A stretch of DNA of 64,000 nt from an uncultured Eubacteriales bacterium (GCA_900549955.1 URQH01000002.1:62001-126000), one strand, 5' to 3'; positions 48,192 through 57,132 are shown, counted from the first letter of the stretch. The notes: generated by a model not told the origin, from the sequence alone. Program-made: numbers and translations.

Positions 48192-49992
48192 AGCGACCTC
48201 CAAAGCAACCGTTGCATCCCTCGCGGCAATCCCGCGTCGTCTGACCCGCCATGGCGCGGTCGTACTCCCGCTGCAGGTACCGCTCCGTCACCAGCATGTC
48301 CAGGTGCGACCACGGCAGCGGATCGCCCGGCGCAGGCGCCCACTGCGCATATGCCTCCATGCTGGCGCCGTGGGCGGCAAACGCCTCGCGCCAAGCCTGC
48401 TCCCGGAAATGCTCCGACCAGGAGTCGAACCGGCAGCCCAGGGTATAGGCCGTTTCCAGCACGTCGGCCAGCCGCCTGTCCCCGCGCGAAAACGCGGCCT
48501 CCAGCACCGACAGCTGCGACAGGTGACAGTGGAACTCGACGCCACGAATGCCCTTCATCGCGCTGCGCAACAGCTGCTGGCGGCGGCGGATCTCCTCGAG
48601 CGGCACCTGCGGGCACCATTGAAACGGCGTAAACGGCTTTGGCACAAAGGTCGACGCGCTGGCGGACAGACGCAGGCCCTTGCCGCGCTGCTCCTTCGGC
48701 ATCTCATAGAAAATGCGGCTCACCGCGCGGCACAGTTCGGCAATGCCCAGGATATCCTCGTCCGTCTCGGTCGGCAGGCCGATCATGAAATAGAGCTTGA
48801 CGCTTGTCCATCCGGCGGAAAATGCATCGCGGCACGCGCGGAACAGATCCTCCTCCGTGACGTTTTTATTGATCACGTCGCGCAGGCGCTGCGTCCCCGC
48901 CTCCGGCGCAAACGTCAGCCCCGCCTTGCGGATGGACTGCATCTTTTCCAGGTCTTCCTTGAGGAACGAATCGATGCGCAGCGACGGCAGCGAGACGGAC
49001 ACGTGCTGCCGGTCCATACCGTCGATGATCTCCGGCACGAGCCGGTGCACGTCGGAATAGTCGCCCGTGCTGAGACTCAGCAGCGAGACTTCATCGTATC
49101 CCGTGCAATCCACCAGTTCCCGCGCCTGCCGGAGCAACGTCTCCCTCGTGCGCTCACGCACCGGCCGGTAGATGTACCCCGCCTGGCAGAACCGGCACCC
49201 TCGCGTACACCCACGCATGACTTCCACCGACACCCGGTCATGGACAATATCGAGATATGGCACGATCGGCCGGCCGACAAACGGGGCGTGTTCCAGGTCG
49301 CGCGCCACGCGGCGGGTCGCTTTCACCGGCGCGCTCGCCTCCAGCGGTACTGCGCCGGCAGGCGTCGCCTCGTAAAATGCCGGCACATAGACGCCCTCGA
49401 TCGCGGCCATGCGGCGCAGCATTTGGGCGCGCGTCTCCCCCGCCGCGCGCGACGCAAGATACGCGTCCACCAGCTCGCCGATCACTTCCTCGCCGTCGCC
49501 CAGCATGACCACGTCCATGAACGGCGCCACCGGCTCAGGATTGCAAGCGGCAGGCCCGCCACAGACGATGAGCGGCGCGTCCTCTCCCCGCTCCGAAGAG
49601 CGGAACGGGATGCCGGCCAGATCCAGCATGGTCAGGATGTTCGTATAGCACATCTCATACAGCAGGGAAAACCCGACGATGTCGAACGACGACAAAGGAC
49701 GGCGCGTTTCCAGCGAAAACATCGGCACGCCGTTTTCCCGCATGGCGCGCTCCATGTCCGGCCAGGGGGCATAGGCCCGTTCACAGGCGGTATCCGCGCG
49801 GCTGTTGAGCACGTTGTACAGGATGCGCGAGCCCAGGTGCGACATGCCGATCTCATAGACATCCGGGAAACAGAGCGCAAAGCGCACATCCGCCTGTGCC
49901 TTGACGACGCTGTTCCACTCCCTGCCGATATACCGCGCGGGCTTCTCCACCTGCTGCAAAAGACGCTCGAGTACCGCCTGCTCCACTTTCAT
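48160..49992 (-). CDS. B12-binding-type radical SAM protein (TIGR03960 family)
   Basis: This 610-residue protein has an N-terminal Rossmann-type domain (FALCFPDVYEIGMSHLGSRIL). A radical SAM core follows with the [4Fe-4S] triad in VMRGCTRGCRFCQAGYIYRP near residue 259 and LLSLSTGDYSDVHRLV; then LPSLRIDSF, LTFAPEAGTQRLRDVINKN and VKLYFMIGLPTETDEDI. Family members lie near rng and rplU in Clostridia and probably modify RNA or a ribosomal component, but no substrate is established. Confidence 0.9.
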   Translation of the reverse strand: MKVEQAVLERLLQQVEKPARYIGREWNSVVKAQADVRFALCFPDVYEIGMSHLGSRILYNVLNSRADTACERAYAPWPDMERAMRENGVPMFSLETRRPLSSFDIVGFSLLYEMCYTNILTMLDLAGIPFRSSERGEDAPLIVCGGPAACNPEPVAPFMDVVMLGDGEEVIGELVDAYLASRAAGETRAQMLRRMAAIEGVYVPAFYEATPAGAVPLEASAPVKATRRVARDLEHAPFVGRPIVPYLDIVHDRVSVEVMRGCTRGCRFCQAGYIYRPVRERTRETLLRQARELVDCTGYDEVSLLSLSTGDYSDVHRLVPEIIDGMDRQHVSVSLPSLRIDSFLKEDLEKMQSIRKAGLTFAPEAGTQRLRDVINKNVTEEDLFRACRDAFSAGWTSVKLYFMIGLPTETDEDILGIAELCRAVSRIFYEMPKEQRGKGLRLSASASTFVPKPFTPFQWCPQVPLEEIRRRQQLLRSAMKGIRGVEFHCHLSQLSVLEAAFSRGDRRLADVLETAYTLGCRFDSWSEHFREQAWREAFAAHGASMEAYAQWAPAPGDPLPWSHLDMLVTERYLQREYDRAMAGQTTRDCREGCNGCFGGRYADICRLSKA

Positions 49993-50028
49993 CCTCCAAC
50001 GGCTGCATAAAAAGCCGAGATTAGTATA

Positions 50029-50919
50029 TCACATCCTGGCTCTTCGGTCAAATGAGAGCAGCTCTCCGAGCGTGTCCCCGCCTCGCCCCTGTGCGATGGC
50101 CTGCATCAGCGTCCCCTCGTCCAGCTCGCCGATCGTCCGGAGGCTTCCGTCCACGACGCGCAGTACATTGTACCGGTTGTGGCGCAGCACGCGCAGCGCC
50201 TCGCGCGCGTCCATCGACGCATGCGCCGCCACCTGGTAGACTGCATAGGTCTCACCGGCATGAACGCCGTCATACCGACGAAGGCTGGCGTTCATCCGCC
50301 CCTCCGGCAGCTGCCGCAGTTCGGCGGCTGCGGAAAGCAGCAGGAATACCCCCATGGTAGGCAACGTCAGATTGTAAACCTGGTTTGTCGCGCACCAGAC
50401 GGACAGCGCAAGCATGGCCAGCCCCGCCGCCACCCCCAGCCAGGCCGCGAGCCCCGTTGCCGGGCCATAGCCCAGGCGGCGCTGTAGCAGCGCGCGCAGC
50501 ATGCGGCCGCCGTCGAGCGGCAACGCCGGCAGCAAATTGAGTGCGGCCAGCGTGAGATTGAACGTCAAAAAAGCGGAAAGCCGCCGCGCCGTTTCCGGAA
50601 ACAGATACCCGCACATGGCGGTCAGACCCGCGATCAACAGGCTCGTGACCGGGCCGGCCGCGGCAATGCAGAGCTCTGCCTGTGGCGACAGCGTCTGCCG
50701 CGACAGGCGCGCCACCCCGCCGAACGGCATCAGTTCCAGCGACAGGACCGGACACGCGAATACATAAGCCACCACTGCGTGGCTCAGTTCGTGCAGCGTA
50801 AGCGCCAGCGACGCCTGCAACAGCGCGTTCATCCGCCCGAGCACCCACGCCGCCATTACGACGACGACCACGAGCGGATGGATGCGCAGCTCCGTTCTGC
50901 CGACGACACCGACTCGCAT
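50029..50919 (-). CDS. spoIVFB: Site-2 protease SpoIVFB-like, M50 family
   Basis: This 296-residue intramembrane metalloprotease has its zinc motif HELSH at residues 43-47, the same numbering as in Bacillus SpoIVFB, and a second motif LPALPLDGGRMLRALL near residue 134. Six or so hydrophobic segments are visible. The C-terminal part looks like a reduced CBS domain (LRVLRHNRYNVLRVVDGS), which senses ATP in the Bacillus protein. SpoIVFB cleaves pro-sigma-K during sporulation. The start at 50919 follows the spoIVFA-like stop with one base between. Confidence 0.9.
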   Translation of the reverse strand: MRVGVVGRTELRIHPLVVVVVMAAWVLGRMNALLQASLALTLHELSHAVVAYVFACPVLSLELMPFGGVARLSRQTLSPQAELCIAAAGPVTSLLIAGLTAMCGYLFPETARRLSAFLTFNLTLAALNLLPALPLDGGRMLRALLQRRLGYGPATGLAAWLGVAAGLAMLALSVWCATNQVYNLTLPTMGVFLLLSAAAELRQLPEGRMNASLRRYDGVHAGETYAVYQVAAHASMDAREALRVLRHNRYNVLRVVDGSLRTIGELDEGTLMQAIAQGRGGDTLGELLSFDRRARM

Positions 50920-50920
50920 G

Positions 50921-51607
50921 TCAGGACATGTCCGGCACGTCGATATATGTCTCGATCTCCTGCGGCGCGCCCGTCTGGTAGATCCGCATATAGATCCGGC
51001 CGTCCTCCGGAACCGCGCCGAGCGTGTCGCCCAGCAACAGCGGCTGCCCCTCCTCCACGCGGATATCCTGCAAATGATAATACACGCTCTCCAGGTCGTC
51101 GCCGTGGTGAATGCGGACATAGGCCCCCAGCTCCGGGTCCTCGCCAATGGCGCGCACTTCGCCACCCGCACTGATGGACACTACCTCGCCCGCAGGCGCC
51201 TCAAGCTCCAGCAACTGCGCGTCTTCGAGCAGGGCTGCGGCCGAAGCCTCGACCGGCAGGTTCCACCTGGCCGATCCGGCAAACACGCCGATCAGCCCGC
51301 CGCCATCGACAAACCGCAGCCTTCCCAGCACGTCCTCCGTGTTGGCGCCGTCAGTCGGCGCAGGCGCGTTCGCTCCCGTCTCCACCGCCTCGTTCTCGTG
51401 TGGGAACACGAACACCTCCAGCACCAGCACCAACAGCAGCGCGGCAGCGCACACGCCGATCTTCACGAGCATGCTCGCGCCGACCCACCGCGTCTTCCCC
51501 GCAGAGCGGGCGCGCGTCCTCCGGCGCAGGTTGACGTGCATCCCGCTTCTGCGCCGCGTTGGTTCCGCCGTCTCAAACGGCGTCGTTTCCAATCGTTCCA
51601 AATCCAT
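50921..51607 (-). CDS. spoIVFA: SpoIVFA-like protein with degenerate M23 domain
   Basis: This 228-residue protein has a basic cytoplasmic part with RRRTRARSAGKTR, one membrane helix (about 47-66) and a C-terminal LytM/M23-like domain. That domain keeps the fold signals VRIHHGDDLESVYYHL and VEEGQPLLLGDTLG, but the usual LHFEI zinc-ligand strand reads IYMRIY, so it is probably not an active peptidase. That and its place before spoIVFB fit SpoIVFA, which holds SpoIVFB inactive. The start at 51607 is preceded by AGGAGG, which can pair with an upstream complementary segment. Confidence 0.82.
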   Translation of the reverse strand: MDLERLETTPFETAEPTRRRSGMHVNLRRRTRARSAGKTRWVGASMLVKIGVCAAALLLVLVLEVFVFPHENEAVETGANAPAPTDGANTEDVLGRLRFVDGGGLIGVFAGSARWNLPVEASAAALLEDAQLLELEAPAGEVVSISAGGEVRAIGEDPELGAYVRIHHGDDLESVYYHLQDIRVEEGQPLLLGDTLGAVPEDGRIYMRIYQTGAPQEIETYIDVPDMS

Positions 51608-51620
51608 ATGCAAAACGCCC

Positions 51621-51647
51621 TCCTGCTGCAATGTATGCGGCAGGAGA
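51621..51647 (-). promoter_or_regulatory. Hairpin that may hide the spoIVFA ribosome-binding site
   Basis: On the minus-strand mRNA, CTCCTGC (complement 51641-51647) can pair with GCAGGAG (complement 51621-51627). The latter is the Shine-Dalgarno of the spoIVFA-like gene. The arms are 7 bp and perfect. Confidence 0.35.
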
Positions 51648-51677
51648 GCGCCGGTATGCTTGGCGGATTGGCGCGTT

Positions 51678-52754
51678 TTAAGCGAGGGTGACCGTGAGCA
51701 GCACCGGGTTGTGATCAGCAAACTGGAACCCTTCGTCCAGGGTGCTGACGGACTGTACCGTCACATTCGGAGAACAGAGAAAGCCGTCGATCACGTAATA
51801 CTGCGTCGCCGGATCGTCCGGGGCATACGGCTGGTTGAGCAGGCGGCAGGTCGGCAGTGCATCGTCAAAGGCGATCGTCCAGTCCGACGGCAGGGTGTCG
51901 CGCTCCAGCGTGCTGGGGTGCCACAAATCGGGATCGAGCAGCGGATAGTTTTCGCCAACGCCCGTAAAACTCTGGTTGAAATCGCCGCCCGCAATCACAT
52001 AGTTCCCCGCTTCGTACTCCTCCTGCAGCAACTGCACCAGCTGTTCCGTCTGCATCCGCTTTACAGTACCGTCGTCATATGCCTCAAGGTGCAGGTTGAC
52101 CAGCACCAGCTCGGCATCCGTCCCCGCGAGCGGCAGGCGCGCGGTCAACAGGCAGCGTTTGAGATTGGCAATACGGATGGGCCAGGAAAACGGCACCGGC
52201 AGCGACACCCGCCGCAATTCTTCCATCCGGAACCGGCTCAGCGTCAAAATGCCGGATTCCACGCGGCCAATGGTATCCGGAATCGGATAGGGCACATAGT
52301 CGCACACATAGTTGGGCGCAAAGGCCGCCATCCCTGCAAACGCATCGCTCAGCGCGGCACGCTGGTCCACATAATAGCTGCGCTTGCTGTCCACATCCAC
52401 TTCCTGCAGCAGCACGATATCTGCCGGGACCGTCTCCAGCGTATCCAGCACCCCGTGCAAATTCTTGCTCGACACCGCCTCAGTGGGGCGTGTCATCCGG
52501 CCGCCGTCCATGAAAAAGTCTGACTCCTCGCCCAGCCCGGCAAACCCGATGTTCCACGTCAGTAGCGTGAGCTCGCCGCCTGCCGCGGGCTGATCCTGCG
52601 CCGCCCCGGCCGTCCAGGCGGGCTCCACCGCCTCCGGGCAGTATTCGCGCACAGAAAGATAGAGCAACAGTCCCAACAACGCCAGCACGACTGCCAGCAG
52701 CAATATCCCAACGACTTTTCCCATCAGGCGCAGCTTGCCGCGCGTACTCACCAT
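51678..52754 (-). CDS. Membrane-anchored endonuclease/exonuclease/phosphatase family protein
   Basis: This 358-residue protein has an N-terminal membrane helix (about 15-36) and an EEP domain with TLLTWNIGFAG, DIVLLQEVDVDSKRSY, LVLVNLHLEAYDDGT, YVIAGGDFNQSF and the final ADHNPVLLTV. All catalytic positions of the DNase I/sphingomyelinase-type fold are present. The substrate may be a nucleic acid or a phosphoester lipid or sugar outside the cell. GGAGGAAGG precedes the ATG at 52754. It is separated from the L,D-transpeptidase gene by a hairpin. Confidence 0.85.
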   Translation of the reverse strand: MVSTRGKLRLMGKVVGILLLAVVLALLGLLLYLSVREYCPEAVEPAWTAGAAQDQPAAGGELTLLTWNIGFAGLGEESDFFMDGGRMTRPTEAVSSKNLHGVLDTLETVPADIVLLQEVDVDSKRSYYVDQRAALSDAFAGMAAFAPNYVCDYVPYPIPDTIGRVESGILTLSRFRMEELRRVSLPVPFSWPIRIANLKRCLLTARLPLAGTDAELVLVNLHLEAYDDGTVKRMQTEQLVQLLQEEYEAGNYVIAGGDFNQSFTGVGENYPLLDPDLWHPSTLERDTLPSDWTIAFDDALPTCRLLNQPYAPDDPATQYYVIDGFLCSPNVTVQSVSTLDEGFQFADHNPVLLTVTLA

Positions 52755-52846
52755 GGCAATCCTTCCTCCATCCATCCGTCTCCCATCTGCATCCCCCGCC
52801 GTCCGTGGGCTGTCCCGGTCACACTCCCAGGCCCGGGGGAGCAAAG

Positions 52847-52875
52847 AGGGATACGACCTGCGCGATCGTATCCCT
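52847..52875 (-). terminator. Terminator after the L,D-transpeptidase gene
   Basis: A 10-bp perfect stem (AGGGATACGA and complement, nine-base loop) followed by CTCTTTGCT on the minus strand, eight bases past the stop. Confidence 0.6.
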
Positions 52876-52882
52876 GTGGCTT

Positions 52883-54103
52883 TCAGCCTTCGGCGCCCGC
52901 CGTGTCACCGCCGGACGAATCAGCCCCGTTGCCGGCCGAGTCAGCATCACTGCCGGCCGTGTCAGCTCCGCCGCCGGCATCCCCCTGGTCATCGGGCACC
53001 ACAGGCAGGACGGGTTCCTGCTCGTCCTGGCCGTCGTCCCCGCCGGGCGCCGGTTCCTCACCCGCATCGTCCGTCGGATCCGTGGTCGTTCCGCCGCTCG
53101 GCGTGGTCGTCGAGGGGGGCGGCGTCTCCACCGTCTCGCCCGGCGACACTTCAGCATCGCCATCCTCGTCGTCCTCCGCCGGCCGCGGCGGCGCTTCATA
53201 CTTGTATTCCAGCTCGTGCGCCACGTCCTCGATCGTCCAGTTGTCCGTCCAAGGCGTCTGGCCCGCCTTCAGAGAGAGCCCCGTCTTGGCCGGCGGCAGA
53301 ATGAGCTGGCTGCGGATCAGCTGCGTCGCCGCGTCAGATTTGCTGCCGTCGCGGATTTCGCAGATCGTCCCATAGCCGATATTATAGAAAATCCAGCGCG
53401 CGTCCGGCACCGTCAGGCGGATGCACGCATGCGACGCCTTGCTGCCCAGGTTGTTGTAGGACTCCACGTCATAGGACGAAATGTCCTTGTCCTTGGTGTA
53501 CAGGACCGAGTGGAAATACGTCCTGCTGCGGATGAGCGTCCAGTACTGCGCCGTTTCGCCGCTCAAAAACTGGCCAAAGCGCACGCGTGGCTTCTTCATT
53601 TCAAACACGCCACGAGCCGTTTCGCTGCCCACCTGGGGGTCGCCGGTCGAGCAGATCATGTAGCGCACCGGCTGGTCATAATCGGGTTTCCCGTCCGCGC
53701 CCTTTTTGTATACCATGACGACCTGCCAGTAGATATCGACGATGATATAATATGTATCGGGATCTGGATATCCATCGGCAAGCAGATCCCGCGCCTCTTC
53801 GTTGACATCATCCGTGCTGCCAACCAGCTCCTCAAAAGTCATGTTGACCGTAGGCGCATAATAGGAAAACGGAATGGGCGTCTCCTCCGGCACCGGCGTC
53901 GGCGTGACCGTTGGCGCAGGCGGCAGCGTGGACGACGTCACGTCGAGCACTACCGACTCGGACGTCGGGGATGCGGATGGCGCCAAGGATGATTCCGGCA
54001 CATCCGCCACGTCGGCAGGCGCCGCGCAACCAAGGAACGTCGACACGACGAGCAGGAGCGCTAACAGGCGCAGCGCGCAGCGTGAAAAGAGCGTTCGAAC
54101 CAT
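52883..54103 (-). CDS. L,D-transpeptidase (YkuD) lipoprotein with acidic tail
   Basis: This 406-residue protein has a lipoprotein signal (lipobox STFLGC, Cys26), a Ser/Thr/Pro linker and a YkuD domain at about 120-275. The catalytic Cys lies in SHACIRLTVPDARWI with an upstream His in YFHSVLY. YkuD enzymes form 3-3 cross-links in peptidoglycan or attach proteins to it. The usual SHGC is SHAC here. The C-terminal 100 residues are Pro/Gly/Asp/Ser-rich with GADSAGNGADSSGGD-like repeats, probably a flexible wall-spanning part. The start at 54103 is preferred; the longer frame has no signal peptide at its end. Confidence 0.85.
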   Translation of the reverse strand: MVRTLFSRCALRLLALLLVVSTFLGCAAPADVADVPESSLAPSASPTSESVVLDVTSSTLPPAPTVTPTPVPEETPIPFSYYAPTVNMTFEELVGSTDDVNEEARDLLADGYPDPDTYYIIVDIYWQVVMVYKKGADGKPDYDQPVRYMICSTGDPQVGSETARGVFEMKKPRVRFGQFLSGETAQYWTLIRSRTYFHSVLYTKDKDISSYDVESYNNLGSKASHACIRLTVPDARWIFYNIGYGTICEIRDGSKSDAATQLIRSQLILPPAKTGLSLKAGQTPWTDNWTIEDVAHELEYKYEAPPRPAEDDEDGDAEVSPGETVETPPPSTTTPSGGTTTDPTDDAGEEPAPGGDDGQDEQEPVLPVVPDDQGDAGGGADTAGSDADSAGNGADSSGGDTAGAEG

Positions 54104-54222
54104 ACAAAACCTCACAGTTCCTGTTGATTGGGTAGATTTCGGGTGTATTATATCATATCTGATCCACAATGGGACGACATCCGCATAAAATTTACATTTT
54201 GCCGCGTTGGGCTGCCGTTGCG

Positions 54223-55398
54223 TCAAATACGGGCGACGCCGCTTTCCCTGGCAGCCGCGGCCACCGCCGCCGCCACGGCCTCGCAAACGCGCGGATCAAA
54301 TGCAGCCGGGAGCAGGTGCTCCGGCCCAAGTTCTTCCGGCGGCACCAGGGCGGCCAGCGCATGCGCCGCCGCCAGCTGCATGGGCTTGTTGATGTCGCGT
54401 GCGCGCACGTCAAACGCCCCGCGAAACACGCCGGGGAACACCAGCACGTTGTTGATCTGGTTCGGGTCGTCGCTGCGGCCGGTGGCCACAACGGCCGCGC
54501 CGCCGCGCCGGGCTTCCGCCGGCGCGATCTCCGGCGTCGGATTGGCGCAGGCAAACACCACCGCATTTTGCGCCATCGTGCCGACCATCTCCGCCGTGAC
54601 CAGGTTTGGCCGGGAGACGCCGATAAAGACGTCTGCGCCGCGCAGCGCGTCGGCCAGCGTGCCGCGCAGATGCGCCCGGTTCGTCAGGGCGGCCATCTCC
54701 GCCTGCGCGTCCGTCAGCCCCTCGGGATATCCCTCGCACAGGATGCCGGCCCGGTCGCACAGGGTCAGCTCGCCCACGCCCGCGTCCAGCAGCATGCGGC
54801 CGATGGCGATGCCGGCGGCGCCTGCGCCGTTGATGACGACGCGCACCTCTTCGAGCCGCTTGTTCACCACGCGGAGCGCATTCAACAGGCCGGCCAGCAC
54901 CGTGATCGCCGTGCCATGCTGATCGTCGTGAAAAACGGGGATATCGCAACGCTGCTTGAGCTTGCGCTCAATTTCAAAACAGCGAGGCGCGGCAATATCC
55001 TCCAGATTGATGCCGCCAAAGCTGCCCGAAATCCGATAGACCGTCTCCACAAACTCGTCCACGTCCTGCGTCCGCACGCACAACGGGAAAGCGTCTACCC
55101 CGCCAATCGCCTTGAACAGCACGCACTTTCCCTCCATCACCGGCATGCCGGCCTCCGGGCCGATGTTGCCGAGTCCCAGCACGGCCGAACCGTCCGTCAC
55201 CACCAGGCAGAGGTTGTGCCGCCGGGTGAGCGCATAGGACAGGCCCGGGTCGCGCTGGATCTCCAGGCACGCCTGCGCTACGCCCGGCGTATAGGCCAGC
55301 GACAGCGCCTCGCGCGTGTCCACCGGTACTCGCGGCACGACTTCAATCTTCCCGCGCCATTGCGCATGCAGGCGCAGGGATTCCTTGGCATAATCCAT
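54223..55398 (-). CDS. NAD(P)-dependent malic enzyme
   Basis: This 391-residue enzyme converts malate to pyruvate and CO2. It is the short bacterial type: SLAYTPGVAQACLEI, TDGSAVLGLGNIGPEAGMPV, KCVLFKAIGGVDAFPL and the metal-binding FHDDQHGTAITVLAGLLNAL, with a dinucleotide site VVINGAGAAGIAIGRMLLDAG and FACANPTPEI. Whether NAD or NADP is preferred is unclear. It could fuel pyruvate or run in reverse. The start at 55398 gives family length. It follows the GNAT gene by 16 bases. Confidence 0.94.
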   Translation of the reverse strand: MDYAKESLRLHAQWRGKIEVVPRVPVDTREALSLAYTPGVAQACLEIQRDPGLSYALTRRHNLCLVVTDGSAVLGLGNIGPEAGMPVMEGKCVLFKAIGGVDAFPLCVRTQDVDEFVETVYRISGSFGGINLEDIAAPRCFEIERKLKQRCDIPVFHDDQHGTAITVLAGLLNALRVVNKRLEEVRVVINGAGAAGIAIGRMLLDAGVGELTLCDRAGILCEGYPEGLTDAQAEMAALTNRAHLRGTLADALRGADVFIGVSRPNLVTAEMVGTMAQNAVVFACANPTPEIAPAEARRGGAAVVATGRSDDPNQINNVLVFPGVFRGAFDVRARDINKPMQLAAAHALAALVPPEELGPEHLLPAAFDPRVCEAVAAAVAAAARESGVARI

Positions 55399-55414
55399 CG
55401 TCTGATCCTCCCCG

Positions 55415-55912
55415 TTAAACAAACAGATAATAATGCACGATATCGTGATATGTACCAAGTTTATAGCCCACCTGCGGCAAGGTGCCGGCATATTGGAACC
55501 CGAAGCGTTCATGCATGCGTACGCTCGCCGCATTCTGCCCGGCTATCACGGATACGATCACATGCAGCTCCCCACAGCGGCGCGCCGCCGACAACAGCGC
55601 TTCCAGGAGCCGCGCGCCCACTCCGCGGCCACGGAACGCCGCATCCACATACACGGACAACTCCGCCGTGGCGGCATAGGCGTCGTGCGGGCGGTAGGGC
55701 GACAGGCACGCATATCCCGCGACCATCCCGCCTGCTTCCGCCACAAGCAGCGGATGTCGCGGCGTGCCATGCGCGCGAAACCATTCCAGCCGCTCCTGCA
55801 CCGTACGCTCGCGCATATCAAACGTGGCGGCGCTTGCCCGCACCTCCGCGTTATAGATCTCTGTCAGACGCGGCACGTCCGTCTCGCGCGCCTTGCGCAC
55901 CAGAATGTCCAT
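55415..55912 (-). CDS. GNAT N-acetyltransferase, phosphinothricin acetyltransferase-like
   Basis: This 165-residue acetyltransferase has VRKARETDVPRLTEIYNAEV at the start, the acetyl-CoA loop VDAAFRGRGVGARLLEALL, and the PAT-like end RMHERFGFQYAGTLPQVGYK with DIVHYYLF. The typical set T-x-[DE]-x-x-x-R near ATFDMRERTVQERLEWF is present. Members acetylate methionine sulfone or phosphinothricin and related amino acids. The start at 55912 follows AGGGAGGGAG. Confidence 0.85.
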   Translation of the reverse strand: MDILVRKARETDVPRLTEIYNAEVRASAATFDMRERTVQERLEWFRAHGTPRHPLLVAEAGGMVAGYACLSPYRPHDAYAATAELSVYVDAAFRGRGVGARLLEALLSAARRCGELHVIVSVIAGQNAASVRMHERFGFQYAGTLPQVGYKLGTYHDIVHYYLFV

Positions 55913-55992
55913 ATGCGCTCCCTCCCTTTCGGCCGCCATCGCTGCACATAGGCCATGCGTCACCGGTTTTCCTACAAAATTTGTCCACAAGG

Positions 55993-56021
55993 TACACATT
56001 TCCCACCGTCTGTGCTATACT
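55993..56021 (+). promoter_or_regulatory. Promoter of the MTA phosphorylase-family gene
   Basis: TACACA (55993-55998), 17 bases and TATACT (56016-56021), extended by TG one base upstream. Confidence 0.6.
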
Positions 56022-56062
56022 GTCCATATGCACATCAAACGCCATTTCGGAGGTCTGTACCC

Positions 56063-56818
56063 ATGAAGTTTGCCATCATCGGCGGCACCAACATCGAAAC
56101 GCTCCCCATCCCATACCACGAGCAGGCCGTATCCACGCCCTATGGCGACGTCGTCGTATTCCGCGCCACACTGGATGGGCATGAGTTCATCTTTCTGTCG
56201 CGCCACGGCGTGCTCTACAGCTTTGACCCCGGCCAGATCAACTACCGCGCAAACATCTACGCGCTGCACAGTCTTGGCGTGACAAATGTCATCGGCATTA
56301 CCTCCGTCGGCACGTGCGACTATACGCACAAGCTCGGCAGTCTCTGCCTGCTGGCCGACTTCATCGACTTTACCAAGACGCGCTCCGCTTCTTTTGAGCG
56401 GGAACACCGGCTCACGCTGCACACGGGCATGGAACAGGTCTTTTCCACCACGCTCAACGATACGCTGGAGGCGCTGATCCTCGAGCGCGGCATTCCCTAC
56501 GCAGGACGCGTGACATACGCCGCAACCGAAGGCCCCCGGTTTGAAACGGCCGCGGAAGTGCGCGTGCTCCGTATGCTCGGCGCGCAGGTCATCGGCATGA
56601 CCATCGTGCCGGAAGCGCCGCTTGCCCGCGACCTCGACATGCGCTATGCCGCCATTGGCATCATCGCCAACTACGGCACCGGCATGACCGGTGAGGTGAC
56701 GGATTGCGGCATCGACGGCGTGATGGCCGCACACCGGGACGAGGTCTTTGGCCTGTGTTTCGACCTGATCCGGCGGCTTGGCACCACCAACTGGAGCGGC
56801 CAGCATTCCGCCGGCTGA
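56063..56818 (+). CDS. 5'-methylthioadenosine/purine nucleoside phosphorylase family
   Basis: This 251-residue phosphorylase of the MTAP/PNP-2 family has FAIIGGTNIETLPIPY, SRHGVLYSFDPGQINYRAN, VIGITSVGTCDYTHKLGSL, the purine and sugar site YAATEGPRFETAAEVR, and VIGMTIVPEAPLARDL followed by IIANYGTGM. It cleaves MTA or a purine nucleoside with phosphate. The length and GTNIETLP loop fit MTAP-like enzymes of anaerobes. GGAGG precedes the ATG at 56063. It is convergent with the tRNA cluster. Confidence 0.88.
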   Translation: MKFAIIGGTNIETLPIPYHEQAVSTPYGDVVVFRATLDGHEFIFLSRHGVLYSFDPGQINYRANIYALHSLGVTNVIGITSVGTCDYTHKLGSLCLLADFIDFTKTRSASFEREHRLTLHTGMEQVFSTTLNDTLEALILERGIPYAGRVTYAATEGPRFETAAEVRVLRMLGAQVIGMTIVPEAPLARDLDMRYAAIGIIANYGTGMTGEVTDCGIDGVMAAHRDEVFGLCFDLIRRLGTTNWSGQHSAG

Positions 56819-56856
56819 TCCCTGCCGGCCGCACAGCCCATGGCAAGCCAAAGTAA

Positions 56857-56887
56857 AACGGACAGGATGTGCATCATCCCGTCCGTT
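56857..56887. terminator. Bidirectional terminator between the phosphorylase gene and the tRNA operon
   Basis: A 13-bp stem with one mismatch (AACGGAC then AGGATG on the left arm) closes a five-base loop. The minus side is followed by TTACTTT. It lies six bases from the 3' end of the last tRNA. Confidence 0.75.
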
Positions 56888-56892
56888 GTTCT

Positions 56893-56968
56893 TGGTACAC
56901 CCTCAGGGGCTCGAACCCTGGACACCCTGATTAAGAGTCAGGTGCTCTACCAGCTGAGCTAAGGGTGC
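56893..56968 (-). tRNA. tRNA-Lys (anticodon CUU)
   Basis: A 76-base cloverleaf with 7-base anticodon loop CTCTTAA, TTCGA-type T loop and an encoded 3' CCA. The acceptor starts GCACCCT. Confidence 0.95.
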
Positions 56969-57051
56969 ATATGCCGTCCGGCAGGACTCGTCCCACCCGT
57001 CGGTCTCCGGCCGGTCAAACCGGCCCGGCAAGGCCCGTGCGGCAAAGTGGT

Positions 57052-57125
57052 TGGAGCAGGTAACGGGACTCGAACCCGTGATCTCAGCTTGGAAGGCTAA
57101 TGTGTTACCACTACACTATACCTGC
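57052..57125 (-). tRNA. tRNA-Gly (anticodon UCC)
   Basis: A 74-base cloverleaf, acceptor GCAGGTA, anticodon loop CTTCCAA, encoded CCA. Confidence 0.95.
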
Positions 57126-57132
57126 AAACCGT

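Noticed and set aside
56969..57051. An extra tRNA or small RNA between two tRNA genes
   Set aside because: The gap has GC-rich inverted pieces but no T-loop or anticodon arm; I see only processed spacer.
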